64,000 bases of DNA from Paenibacillus plantiphilus (GTDB lineage: Bacteria; Bacillota; Bacilli; Paenibacillales; Paenibacillaceae). Both the position numbers and the translations under genes were made by a program. Positions 24,501 through 33,788 of this stretch are shown piece after piece (positions within the stretch are counted from its first letter, which is position 1; the number at the start of each line of letters is the position of its first letter). Below the pieces are notes generated by a model. The model was not told the DNA's origin, ran no database searches, and worked only from the letters and a program-made list of their open reading frames with translations. The stretch is taken from assembly GCF_927798095.1 (NCBI RefSeq), contig NZ_CAKMMF010000001.1, forward strand, positions 1-64,000, in the 5' to 3' direction.

Positions 24501-27500
24501 TTCGCACTCGGCGTATAAGTCGTCCGCTCCAGTGCGGCATTGACCGTCAACTGCGCGCCGCCGCCTGATGCTGCCGGCAATTTGCCCGTATAGCTCATCG
24601 ACTGCTTGCGGTCCCCCGCCTCTCTTGGCGAGACGACCAAATTTTCCTGCACAGCGCCCCTGAATGCAGGCGGCAGCTGCGCACTAAGCTCCTGGGCTGG
24701 CGGCGGGAAACCTTCGATGCCAGCCGCTGATTCCCGCGTCTCATAATCAATTCCGATTGGCCCGGGATGCGAGACCCCGGATATTACCGCCTGATAGACG
24801 CCGTCCTTCAGGCTGGCGGGAACACGGGTCTGGCCCAAGTGGAACGCCACATTCTTCACCAACTCCGGATGATTAAACGTGAGCGTCAGTATGAACGGCA
24901 GGTTCGGTACGAACACATACGGAAAACGGGCCTCCCCTTCCCTTGGATCAATTTGGATCATCCTTCCGTCGATCTGCTTCATAGTAAATGCAATCGGTTC
25001 AGCGATACCCTCGTCATAACGCACGGCAACCGGAGCGCTGCTCCAGCTCTTCCCTGCAAGAGCCGCCCTCGCGCTCAGCTCCCATTGAGCCGTCCGCCCC
25101 TCTCCTTCGATCCTTACAGATGTCGACCATCTTCCAGTCGGTGCTGTCTCCGCCGTACCTACGACTCGGTCGCCGGCATAGACATCAACCAGACTGCCCG
25201 GAGGCGCCGTTCCGCTCACCGCAAACTGGCGATATGCTGTGCGCGACGGCGCGGATATCGCGATCCGGGAAATACTTGCCCGCGCAAGCCCGATCTCTTC
25301 CTCCGCGCTTCGTTCGCCCGTCCGGTAGCGCATGCGCGGGGCTACATCCAGTATCGCTTCGACGGGCTCGTCGGCGATGCGAAGCTGGTACTGCAGCGTG
25401 CCCTTCCCTCTTCCCGAAAGCGCCCCGAGCGGAACAATATATTGCCCGTTCTCCTGCTTCGGGGCAACCTGAGCGCCATTCCATACGACGCTTCCTGAGA
25501 CAAGCTCAGCATCTGCAGGCACATCCAGCACTACGGCAGCATCGCTTAATGCTGCGCTGCCCGAATTGGCATAATTGACGCGAACCTGAATTGCCGCCCC
25601 CGGTCCGGGGCTATTCGAGCCAAGCAGCACAGCATTGCCCGCCTGTCCGTAGAACAGGCCGCTCGCGGTCAAATCCAGCTGGCCCAGATCGATCCGCTCC
25701 CGTTCACGCACATAGAAAGTGCGCAGTAAGGAGGACTTCCCGTCCCGGGACACAAGCCTCAGCTCATACGTTCCGGCCCCAGGCAGCTTAAGCGTCAGAT
25801 CGCCTTCGCCAGCCGATCGGCTCGTCACATAGGAACGACGGTCGCCTTCATCCACCCGATACAGATTAAGCACTGCCTCCGCTCCGACCAGCTTGCCCGT
25901 CGCCGTGCTGCGCGGGTCGGGAAGTCGCAATTCGACCTCGCCCCTCCGGTCTTCTCCGATAACGGCCTCTGCGCAGGCCTTCGAATATCCTCCCTCGCGG
26001 CCGTCCACGCATACCGTCACCTTTTCCCCGGGATTGGCCTCGACCAGCATCGGATGCACATTGCCCCAGGTGACTCGGTTCGCGGAGACGCTCACGTTGA
26101 AATGAACCATTTCCCGCCAATCCAGATCGTAAGGCCCGATCCATGCGCCGTTTCCCGCTTCGGTATACAGCTTGATAGTAACCTCGGCAGGAATCCGCTC
26201 CGCGAAACGGAAATTCACGCTCCGGGTCTGTCCGCCCTCCATCTCGATACGCAAGGCTCCCGAGCTGAAGCTCTCCCCGATTAAAGCCTGTGCCGTTACA
26301 CTGCCGGGAGGCACGCTCAACGTATACCTGCCTTCTTCATCCGTCTTCGCTTTATAATAGAATCCCCGATAAGAGACCTGCACCGTCGCCTGTCCCACCG
26401 GCTTGCCCTCGCGGTCAACAACCGTTCCCTCCAACGTTGCATTTGTCTTGAGTGCCAGTTCCACATACTGACTGTTTCTTCCGCTGGCCAGCGTTACCTC
26501 CTGCTCGTACGGCGCGTATTCGCCATCCGCCGGAACGGCGCGGATCATGACTTTCTTGCCGACCATCTTCTTGAACGCCGGGAAGTACAGATTGCCGTTC
26601 AGCGGCGTCGTCCCGGCGGCAAGCGGATGTCCGTCCGTATCGGTCACGATTACCCGGACATCGGAGGCCGACCCCGTCTGCTTGTGAACAACGACAGACA
26701 GCTGGGCCGGAAGCAGCGGCTCCGCGCTGACCTCATGACTGCCGCCTGCTGTCACTGTGACCGGCGCAATCGGCGAATCGTCGAACAGATCGAGCCCTCC
26801 CGCCCCAAGCAAGGTAAACTTATAATCGTCGGCTGCGGGCAGCCCTTTCATCGTCATTTCTTTCCGGCCTGCCAGCTGCGTCGTCTGATACGCATTGGCG
26901 CTCTTGCTGTAGATGGTCAACGTGCTGTCTTCCGGGAGCGCGAGTGATCCACCAAGCTTGATGACCACCTTGCCGCCCACCTTGATTTCTCCGCGCAGCG
27001 CCTCGGCTTCAGCCGTTTTGCCAGCTCCCTCGATCCGGGCTTTAAGCGACACTAGCTTGACGGCTCCCTCCGGGACCGACAGCGCTCCCGTATAATGCCC
27101 CGCTTCTGCACCTTCAATCAGCTCAACTGTCAGACTTCCCGGCATACCATAAATATCCTCATAGTCGAGTGTGGCCTTTGCTTCAGCCTCCGCCGGTCCG
27201 CGCAGCGTCAGCTTCACCGCATCGCCTTGCGCGGCATGCTGCCGGAAATACAGCGGCATGGCATACTGGAACGAAGCAATCGCGAAGCCCCCGATGCTGA
27301 CCGTCTTCTCTACAGAATACGGTGCTTCCTGACCGCTCGCATCCACACTGCGTATGGTATACGTATAGCTTTTGCCCGGCAGCGCTGTCCTGTCGATGAA
27401 AGTCCGCACATTCGCGCTGGCGGTTGTTGCCAGTACCGTCCAGTCGCCGGAACCGCTCCGGCGCAGCACGCGGAACGCCGCGATCGTACCAGAACTCGGC

Positions 27501-30500
27501 TGCGGGTCTCCCCATGCAAGTCGCGCCTCAGTACCGTCTATCGTAATCGTCAAATCGGCGAGCCCGCTATAGGGGGCCGTGCGCACCGCAGCAGATGGTC
27601 CGTCCGCAGTCCATCCGCCGTCGGAAGAAACGGCCTGCACTTCAAAGGCATAATCCGTATCCGGCGCAAGTCCGGCTGCGACAGTCTCCAGCGTGCCCGC
27701 AGGAACCTCGATAGGCGACGGGCCTCCCGTAATCCGGTAACCATTCGCACGCTCAGCAGCCGTCCAGCTCAGCCTGACGCTGCTGCTGCCGATTTCCGCT
27801 GCCGTCAGCGCGCTGCCCGAAGGCCACGACGCAGGCAGCTCCGCAAGGGCAATACGCTGCCAATACAGCCCGGACACTGTCCGCTCGCTGCCCCGAACCA
27901 TATCCATCATATTGGACTGGAAGGCCACATAAGCGCCATTGCCTGCAAGCCGTCCTGAAGCTGAGTAGTCTCTTACAGGCAAGGCAGGATCGTAAGGCAG
28001 GCTGACCAGCATGTTCGTCCCAAGCGCGCGGTCCCGAACAAACAGATTGCTGAAGCTGTCCGTATCTCCGGGAACGATATTTTTCTCGGAGGTGGAGAAC
28101 AGCACATAACGACCGTCATCGCTCATGTTATGCCCCGTCAGAGAGGCGAGCGGCTGCTCCAGAAGCTGCTCCGGCCCCGTTCCCGGCGGCGCCTCGCTAT
28201 CGTAGGTATAGATCATCGTTCTCATCTGCGACGGATTCTCCGGCACCCGCTGAGTAACGCTGAACGATACCAGTTTCCCATCACCGCTAATTCCGCCCAG
28301 ACTGCTCCAGTAACGATTCGGGATCTGTCCGGTTACATAGACCAGCTTTCCATGGTCCGCATCGCTCTGGTCATACCAATAAACATCCGGATCATCCGAC
28401 TTATTATCCTCCTGCGAATAGGAGTTGAAAGTCTCAAAGGCAATCTGCTTGCCATCCGTGCTGATCCCCATGTCAAAGGCATCGAGATGCTGTCCGCCGG
28501 GCATCATCAGCGCCTTCAGCTCCCGGGTATGCGGGTTGGCAATAATCGTATATCTCCCTGACTCCGGTGAATCATTAACCAAATTTCGCGCATCTGTGTT
28601 GAAAATAACCCTGTTCCCATCACCGCTTATTACCCCAGGGCCGCTACCTCCGCTTGCATGTCCGCCGTCCTGCGGCGTGCTGAGCTTCATCAATTCAGTT
28701 CCAAGCGTCTCATCGAAAATGCCATCTTCATCAATGTCCCGATCATACAGAAACACATCGAACTTCCCGTTCGTATCCGGCGTATCCAGCAAATCGGATG
28801 CCGAGGACTGGAAGACGATCAGCCGTCCATCGTCGCTGATCGAGCCCGACAGCGAATTGCCGTTGCCTGATTTGCCCGCCGCGCCTCGGCTAATAAGCTG
28901 AACAGTTCCAAGCGCGCCGTCATAGAGATACAAGTCAATCGTTGGTGTCGTATTGCTGCCGGGGAACTTCCCGCCATCGTTGACATCCAGCCCTTCGGCA
29001 GTCGTCATAAACAGCGTCCAGCGGCCGTCCGGCGAAATATCCTCCACCATCGCATTGTCGCTTGCAGCAGGCTTGCCATCGGCGGCGCGAACGTCCATCC
29101 GCACAATCTCCGGTCCCTGCGGCAATTTGACGCGCGACCATTCGCCGGCGGAGCTGTTGCCGTCCCCGTCTATTATCGCGATGGAAAAATCATAGAACTG
29201 CCCGTTGGCCAGATTCGGCACCGTCACTGACGTTACACTTCGGGGATACAGAACCGTCTCGTGAATCGTTCCGTCCGCGCCTGCGCCGCCCGTCTTGCGC
29301 CACCGCACCTTGGCCCCGACAATGTCCGGGTCGCCAGAATACGACCAGGACACCTGCGCTCCGCCAAGCACCGGAACCACCTGCGCCGCAGCACCGCCGG
29401 GCGGTGTCGTCTCGGGAGCCGTCAGCGTTGTCACCGCCAATTCCGCCGACCATTCTGACCAGAGGTAGCCGCTGCTCCCCGCCGCTACCCGAAAGCGATG
29501 CTCCGATCCGGGCGCAAGCCCCTCCGCCGCGAAGGATGCGGATGCTGTAATTCCGATCAAACGATCATCCTGCAGCACTTTATAGTAGATGGCGCCAGAC
29601 ACCGCCGGCCATGTCAGCGCAACATAGGATGCACCGGGCGATACAGTCACCTGCGCCTCTTCCGGCCAGACCGGGCCTGTGGCCAGCGGTTCAAGCGGCG
29701 CGGCATAAATATCCTTCGACGCGTCCGCGTCCGGTGCCGCTCCGAGATTCGTCGCCTTCGACTCGAACAGCACCGTGCTTGCGTCCGCACTGATTGCCGC
29801 TCTGTCACTGTGATCGTCCGCATTCCCGCCGGAGGCCGCCTGACTGATCCAGTATGTCTTCCCAGCTGCCCGGTCTCTCGCATATACATCGGTTCGTCCG
29901 CTGTCCGACGCGTCGAAGGCTCCATCGGTATGGAAGACGATATAACGACCGTCCGCGCTGATCGAAGGATCATAGACATCTACGCCTGGCTGATTGCCGC
30001 CGCTGTCTAGACTCCCGAGCTCCGTCGCGCCGGTCAGCCGGTTATAGACATACAGATCCTGCGCTGCCTTCGTATCCTCTGGCACGATATTGGTCGCGCG
30101 GGAGAGATAGGCCACATAGCTGCCGTCCGCGCTAATGATAGGATAATAGCTGTTCTTGTTGCCGGTCGCGCCCGATGGAGAACGGCTGATTTTCTTCATC
30201 TCGTCCGTTGCGGTATCGTACAAATAAACATCCCGAAACTTATCCCCTATTCTGGTCCCCGCATCGTCGGGCACAATGTCGGGCGACAAGGAATCAAAGG
30301 CGAGGAAACGACCGTCCGCGCTGATCGATACCCGCGATCTGAAAGTCTCATAAATATATTTTTGCCGTGCAATCAGCTTGACCGTGTTCAGCCTGCGGTC
30401 CAGCAGCCAAATATCGCAGTCGCCGCTCCCCTTGCTCTTCCCGGCGTAAGCGACATAACGGCCGTCCGCGCTAATCTGATAGGAGCTTCCCGCTCCCGCA

Positions 30501-31204
30501 AACTCAGAGCCCGGTACAGTCTCCGCGATCCGCTGAAGCGCGCCCGAGCGATTATCATAGAGAAACAAGTCCTCATTAAGATTCGTATCCCCGTTGATCA
30601 GATTAGTAGCCTTAGACGTAAACAGCGTGTAAGCGCCGTCCAGACTTACAGCAGGAGCGTAGCTGTCTCCATTCGCCTGCACACCGCCAGTTCCAAGATT
30701 GATTCGTTTTGTCGTGCCTGCGACGCGATCATAGAGGAAAATATCCTGCTTGCCGTTCGTGTCCCCGTCAACCAGATTGCCGGATGCCGACGCATAGGCG
30801 ACATATCGACCGTCCCCGCTGACAGACGAAGACTTGCTGTCGCCTGTCCCCGGCGCTCCGCCCGGCGCAGCGCTGATTTTGACCGGGAAGCCCTCTCCGG
30901 CATCCGCGAGCTCCAGCGGCTCCGCCGCCTCGCCGTATACCGCATCCTCTACCGACACTCCCCCCGCTACCGCTTGTTCTAATACTCCTCCCTCTTCCGC
31001 TTCCGCGGCCAGCTGCTCCAGCAGCCCTTCGATCGATTCGGCCTCCCCGCTCTTCCAAACAGGACGGTCGCCGTAAACCGGCTGCCCCGCCCCGCCGGCC
31101 AGCATTACAACCACGAGCAAACCGGCAAGACAGCTCCTCCAGCCGCGCTTGCGCAGCCGATTCGCGGCCGACTCTATTCCACTATTACGAAATCCCCGAC
31201 GCAT
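21551..31204 (-). CDS. Giant SLH-anchored surface protein with propeller and fibronectin repeats
   Basis: 3217 aa. Signal peptide 1-45. Two TolB/WD40-like beta-propeller blocks (about 110-510 and 700-1135), with repeats like SADGRYVAY and DIFLYDR, are interleaved with fibronectin type III domains (about 515-700, 1150-1330, 2700-2900). Carboxypeptidase-regulatory-like and DUF11-like Ig segments fill much of the middle. Three SLH domains (about 3030-3217: FRPNAKVTRAEFVKLLL, FRPDDHLAREEMAVILF, LNPGASATRAESAAVVL) anchor it to cell-wall polymers. It is an adhesin or scaffold candidate. Strong AAGGAG site. Its proximity to the injection system may be chance. Confidence 0.9.
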   Translation of the reverse strand: MRRGFRNSGIESAANRLRKRGWRSCLAGLLVVVMLAGGAGQPVYGDRPVWKSGEAESIEGLLEQLAAEAEEGGVLEQAVAGGVSVEDAVYGEAAEPLELADAGEGFPVKISAAPGGAPGTGDSKSSSVSGDGRYVAYASASGNLVDGDTNGKQDIFLYDRVAGTTKRINLGTGGVQANGDSYAPAVSLDGAYTLFTSKATNLINGDTNLNEDLFLYDNRSGALQRIAETVPGSEFAGAGSSYQISADGRYVAYAGKSKGSGDCDIWLLDRRLNTVKLIARQKYIYETFRSRVSISADGRFLAFDSLSPDIVPDDAGTRIGDKFRDVYLYDTATDEMKKISRSPSGATGNKNSYYPIISADGSYVAYLSRATNIVPEDTKAAQDLYVYNRLTGATELGSLDSGGNQPGVDVYDPSISADGRYIVFHTDGAFDASDSGRTDVYARDRAAGKTYWISQAASGGNADDHSDRAAISADASTVLFESKATNLGAAPDADASKDIYAAPLEPLATGPVWPEEAQVTVSPGASYVALTWPAVSGAIYYKVLQDDRLIGITASASFAAEGLAPGSEHRFRVAAGSSGYLWSEWSAELAVTTLTAPETTPPGGAAAQVVPVLGGAQVSWSYSGDPDIVGAKVRWRKTGGAGADGTIHETVLYPRSVTSVTVPNLANGQFYDFSIAIIDGDGNSSAGEWSRVKLPQGPEIVRMDVRAADGKPAASDNAMVEDISPDGRWTLFMTTAEGLDVNDGGKFPGSNTTPTIDLYLYDGALGTVQLISRGAAGKSGNGNSLSGSISDDGRLIVFQSSASDLLDTPDTNGKFDVFLYDRDIDEDGIFDETLGTELMKLSTPQDGGHASGGSGPGVISGDGNRVIFNTDARNLVNDSPESGRYTIIANPHTRELKALMMPGGQHLDAFDMGISTDGKQIAFETFNSYSQEDNKSDDPDVYWYDQSDADHGKLVYVTGQIPNRYWSSLGGISGDGKLVSFSVTQRVPENPSQMRTMIYTYDSEAPPGTGPEQLLEQPLASLTGHNMSDDGRYVLFSTSEKNIVPGDTDSFSNLFVRDRALGTNMLVSLPYDPALPVRDYSASGRLAGNGAYVAFQSNMMDMVRGSERTVSGLYWQRIALAELPASWPSGSALTAAEIGSSSVRLSWTAAERANGYRITGGPSPIEVPAGTLETVAAGLAPDTDYAFEVQAVSSDGGWTADGPSAAVRTAPYSGLADLTITIDGTEARLAWGDPQPSSGTIAAFRVLRRSGSGDWTVLATTASANVRTFIDRTALPGKSYTYTIRSVDASGQEAPYSVEKTVSIGGFAIASFQYAMPLYFRQHAAQGDAVKLTLRGPAEAEAKATLDYEDIYGMPGSLTVELIEGAEAGHYTGALSVPEGAVKLVSLKARIEGAGKTAEAEALRGEIKVGGKVVIKLGGSLALPEDSTLTIYSKSANAYQTTQLAGRKEMTMKGLPAADDYKFTLLGAGGLDLFDDSPIAPVTVTAGGSHEVSAEPLLPAQLSVVVHKQTGSASDVRVIVTDTDGHPLAAGTTPLNGNLYFPAFKKMVGKKVMIRAVPADGEYAPYEQEVTLASGRNSQYVELALKTNATLEGTVVDREGKPVGQATVQVSYRGFYYKAKTDEEGRYTLSVPPGSVTAQALIGESFSSGALRIEMEGGQTRSVNFRFAERIPAEVTIKLYTEAGNGAWIGPYDLDWREMVHFNVSVSANRVTWGNVHPMLVEANPGEKVTVCVDGREGGYSKACAEAVIGEDRRGEVELRLPDPRSTATGKLVGAEAVLNLYRVDEGDRRSYVTSRSAGEGDLTLKLPGAGTYELRLVSRDGKSSLLRTFYVRERERIDLGQLDLTASGLFYGQAGNAVLLGSNSPGPGAAIQVRVNYANSGSAALSDAAVVLDVPADAELVSGSVVWNGAQVAPKQENGQYIVPLGALSGRGKGTLQYQLRIADEPVEAILDVAPRMRYRTGERSAEEEIGLARASISRIAISAPSRTAYRQFAVSGTAPPGSLVDVYAGDRVVGTAETAPTGRWSTSVRIEGEGRTAQWELSARAALAGKSWSSAPVAVRYDEGIAEPIAFTMKQIDGRMIQIDPREGEARFPYVFVPNLPFILTLTFNHPELVKNVAFHLGQTRVPASLKDGVYQAVISGVSHPGPIGIDYETRESAAGIEGFPPPAQELSAQLPPAFRGAVQENLVVSPREAGDRKQSMSYTGKLPAASGGGAQLTVNAALERTTYTPSANDLALEKETGVPLYGFQMKESFVDGVLKLELTGYLPADQFADGLDMGKALGLMSLGAESHPYAGLPDSFAARKAQVRTLSSAIGVVSARIGLAFKSVEGQNTWKTIDAAYSIYDGRGSVGTLAELEDMMDKVARYCRPEMVSPFMDHIQFLKNHLIAVELTKAGIMVASAVAGPATFGIGTIALFIAGNALGKVLDAQLGGMMDQLKADIGNNPYCKIPEKPKRKLADPEWIYDPSGYVFEVAEDNRIEGVRATALRWNTGTMRWEVWDADWYGQDNPLYTDAAGRYAWDVPEGKWKVLYEKEGYLPAESKELTVLPPHFDVNIPMISTLPAKPLRIEAAPGGAAVDILFDRHVKGATVSEKLFAVIDSQRDADVAGQWELVAPVNAGGGEASQHIRFTPDAPLAIGQTYRVFVDRAVQSYAGIPMTENYEGEIVVSEKDASPPAAVTELTAEADNDEALIAWKLPQSADVARLEVVYKAQDAAGEGSAVEVPLHQRHALLQGLSAHTAYQFEVRAYDAAGNYSVAKTTADTAGTQPLTGDIAPPAAVAAMTAAPDSTRVELAWQDPPDSDLSATRLQWARMDGTSANDPVTVATGAGRYTITDLTPSTEYEIRIWAVDHAGNASIAQALIVRTKAAGGGNPVPGSSGGGGNGGQSASSTESADLGEAGGEYSFFGGKLKLWLAGSGTTAGMARKATMSEETLHKPTDSRLRPVSGAYRWKLDADGSLLLPGKLTMAYEPELLKGADKRKLGLYRQHSSDAGHWIYVGGIVDGQNGTVIAEVQEPGVYAVLLAEHTFSDLKTHWSRNEVEILASRGIVSGNPDGTFRPNAKVTRAEFVKLLLPLIADTAEEPAPAPIFADVPQNAWYAEAVAQAAAAGIVQGAGGKFRPDDHLAREEMAVILFRVMGIDADIKLNAERLLASYADGGKVSGWARVSMAYAVSSGLFKGSSGKLNPGASATRAESAAVVLRTLEAMGTVVAEQE

Positions 31205-31328
31205 ATGACATGTCTCCTTTTTGCTATCAAATTCCCTTTAGCGTAAGGCACGGCCAGTCCCCCAACAAGTGACCCCAGTCATCTCTTTAGTCATATTTGT
31301 CACTTCTGTCATACACTGCGAACAAACA

Positions 31329-31366
31329 AAAGACCGCCTCACCGAATGATTTCGGAGAGGCAGTCA
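31329..31366 (-). terminator. Terminator of the sensor kinase gene
   Basis: GCCTCTCCGAAATCATTCGG on the minus strand pairs imperfectly with the following GGTC-containing arm, then TTTTG, just after the kinase stop. It separates the kinase from the giant gene. Confidence 0.6.
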
Positions 31367-31379
31367 GCCATCGTATCCA

Positions 31380-33401
31380 CTATTCTATTATGCTTGCAGA
31401 GGGCAGCGGAATCGCAATGGACAATTCGCAGCCCCTTGGCTCGCCTTCATCCGAGACAGAGGAGCGCAGCGACATTTCTCCATCCAGCAGCTGCACCCGC
31501 TCCATCATCGAGGCAAGGCCAAATCCGGGCTTAGCCGTCCCCAGAGGCTCGCCATCGCTGACAAGCAAGAAGCGCAGCAGCTCGCCGTCCATGCCAAGCG
31601 TAAAGCGGAAGCTTCTGCTATGTCCGTGGCGTATGCCGTTGGTCAGACCTTCCTGCAGCGCATGATAGATGACATTCTTTGTCAACTTGCCAATGAGCAA
31701 GCCGGGGGGCAGCACAATATCGGCTTCCAGAGCAATTTCCATCGTGTCCTTGGTATACTGAATCAGCTCCCGCAGCGACGCCTCCAGAGAAAGCTCCTGC
31801 TCGTCATCCGTGGTCATCAGCCTAACCGCCTTGCGAATATCATTCAGCCCTTTTCTCACCAGCTCCTCAAGCAGATCGAGCTTCCCTTCAGGCACGCCGC
31901 CTTCACGCTGGGCCAGCCTCCTCGTCGCCTCCAGCTGCACGATAGCTGCAGTCAGCGTATGGCCTACCACATCATGCATCTCATAAGCGATCCGGTTCCG
32001 CTCCTCCAGAACAGACATCTCGGCGAACGTCTCCGCCTTTTCGCGGAGCGTGACCGCCAAGGTGCGGTTCGCCTTCTCCAGCTCGGCCGTGCGCGTCTCC
32101 ACAAGCCCTTCCAAATTGCGGTGGAACTGTTCAAGCTCCCCATTCTTCACCATCAGCTCCGCCGCATTGCGCTCCGACTCCAGATGAACGCTGCGAACAC
32201 GCCCCACGATTGTCATCACCATGCAAATCATAAACAGAAACAGCGCATTGGGCAGCAGCCCTTCAATGACTCTGAACAAGTAAGGGGCTGCATTCAAAAG
32301 ATAAGTCATCGGACCCGGCTCCAGATAAGCGAGCAAATAAAACAGGGTACTGACAGTAAACGTCCAGTAGCCTCGAAAAAGCCACAGCTGCTCCGGCTGC
32401 ATGACAGCCTTTCCGTCCCCGCCGCCTTGCCTTCTCCTGCTGCGCGAATATCGCGCAAGAGAATAGGTCATCACGCCAAAAGCAACAATGGCCGCAATAA
32501 CATTGCCGTTCCCCTGAACGTTCAGGAACCATTGAGGGACCACTGCAGCCATCGCAACCAGTGCCAGCACATACACTGCCATTGCGAGGCGAACGACTTG
32601 GACAATCCGCTGCCGCTCCGTGCGGAGCGCGTGGGCGTAGAAGCTGATGCAGGCCCAGATCGCAATCGGCACATTCAGCTCCTTCCAGTAATAAATCTCA
32701 CGCACATTGAGGAACCATTGCAGAGAGCGGCAAGAAAATAACAGCAGGAAGCCCATCGACAGGCAGAACAATGCAAACCAGCCATATATTCTTTCTTTGC
32801 GGCGGATAAACAATACGAATCCAATAATACCGGCAATCAGGCTGAGCAAGGCATAGATGAAAAAAGACAGCTCGGACACCAGAGAAAGATACAGCAGCTG
32901 ATCCAGCTCGCCCACCAGCACAAGATCATGGCCGAACAAGGGGCGTCCATTCCACTCCGTCCGAATGAGCAGATGCTTCCCGTTCAGCTCGGGATCGACG
33001 GGCACAGCATGCAAGACCAGATCAGGATTAATATGATTATTCGAGTCTTCCCGATTAAACGCATATATCGACTTGCCTTCCAAATACACTTCGAACCTGT
33101 CCAGCAGCAAAAAATACAAATACGGCTTATCCCAGGTCAAATCCGGCATAAAGCGCTGCAGCAGCACCGGCCCCACATAACCGTCCAGCCGCTCTCTCGC
33201 TTGGTCAAGGGGGAGCCACTGGGCTTTATCAGGATCATCCGTCCCGAATGAGATTTCCCAGGACTTCGTCAGAACCGTAAGCGAATTCCGGTCGCCGTTA
33301 TACCGATGCTCCTGATCCAGCATAACCATCGGCAGAAACGTTCCGAGAACCAACAGGCATAACAGGCACCACAGCACCGGGGAGAAGCGTTGAATGTTCA
33401 T
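31380..33401 (-). CDS. Orphan sensor histidine kinase, 7TM type (NarL/DesK-like)
   Basis: 673 aa. N-terminal membrane helix, an extracellular domain of about 150 residues, then a multi-span block resembling 7TMR-DISM sensors (about 185-400), a coiled coil, a HisKA_3 domain with the phospho-accepting His in NRIAYEMHDVVGHTL (about 470), and a HATPase domain (NVIYHALQEGLTNGIRHGHS, GFGLASMMERVQLL). It should phosphorylate a NarL-type regulator, but no such gene is adjacent. The ligand is unknown. Confidence 0.88.
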   Translation of the reverse strand: MNIQRFSPVLWCLLCLLVLGTFLPMVMLDQEHRYNGDRNSLTVLTKSWEISFGTDDPDKAQWLPLDQARERLDGYVGPVLLQRFMPDLTWDKPYLYFLLLDRFEVYLEGKSIYAFNREDSNNHINPDLVLHAVPVDPELNGKHLLIRTEWNGRPLFGHDLVLVGELDQLLYLSLVSELSFFIYALLSLIAGIIGFVLFIRRKERIYGWFALFCLSMGFLLLFSCRSLQWFLNVREIYYWKELNVPIAIWACISFYAHALRTERQRIVQVVRLAMAVYVLALVAMAAVVPQWFLNVQGNGNVIAAIVAFGVMTYSLARYSRSRRRQGGGDGKAVMQPEQLWLFRGYWTFTVSTLFYLLAYLEPGPMTYLLNAAPYLFRVIEGLLPNALFLFMICMVMTIVGRVRSVHLESERNAAELMVKNGELEQFHRNLEGLVETRTAELEKANRTLAVTLREKAETFAEMSVLEERNRIAYEMHDVVGHTLTAAIVQLEATRRLAQREGGVPEGKLDLLEELVRKGLNDIRKAVRLMTTDDEQELSLEASLRELIQYTKDTMEIALEADIVLPPGLLIGKLTKNVIYHALQEGLTNGIRHGHSRSFRFTLGMDGELLRFLLVSDGEPLGTAKPGFGLASMMERVQLLDGEMSLRSSVSDEGEPRGCELSIAIPLPSASIIE

Positions 33402-33540
33402 AAGCGGTCATAACTCCTTCGTCCTTCATCCGTCGTCTTTCATGCGTATCGTCTTTCCATAAGCAATCGCTGATCGCCCATTTCCAAGTTCCGGTACCAT
33501 TTAATGAAAGTGTAGCAAATCCCGCAAGGCTCGTATAGGG

Positions 33541-33652
33541 GAAATCGACCTGCTGCCCTTTTAGCACCGCGAAGCCGACCTCCTTCATGAACTACTTCGA
33601 GAAGCCCGCCAGATATGCTGTCACAATAGTCGACGCTATCGCATACAACTCC
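33541..33652 (-). pseudogene. Remnant of a siderophore-binding protein gene
   Basis: Minus-strand translation gives AIASTIVTA followed at once by YLAGFSK, a stop codon and FMKEVGFAVLKGQQVDF. The intact gene next door has AIAPTIVTA and, about 70 residues later, YLAGFPGLFMRDVGFAVPKAQQVEF. The remnant thus has an internal deletion and an in-frame stop. It is a decayed partial copy of the neighbouring gene family. The remaining gap (33402-33788) holds no other gene. Confidence 0.8.
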
Positions 33653-33696
33653 CCGGCACGCCAAAAATCTTAAACGGCTCCCCTCCACGCATGAAC

Positions 33697-33743
33697 CAAA
33701 AAACGCGAGCGGCAGGGACGAAATGACCCTCACACTCGCGCTT
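33697..33743 (-). terminator. Terminator of the siderophore-binding gene
   Basis: Minus strand: GCGCGAGTGTGAGGGTCA pairs imperfectly with CCCTGCCGCTCGCG, then TTTTTT. It lies 45 bases past the stop. Confidence 0.75.
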
Positions 33744-33788
33744 TATTCACTAATCTTGAAGCGATCACTACCCGATGCGGTTATGAAC

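Noticed and set aside
22619-31076. Many open frames on both strands within the giant surface-protein gene
   Set aside because: High G+C in coding repeats opens alternative frames; only the 3217-aa frame has domains, signal peptide and SLH repeats.
31380-33401. Pairing of the orphan kinase with the LuxR-type regulator at the window end
   Set aside because: They are 30 kb apart with unrelated genes between; family compatibility alone is not evidence.
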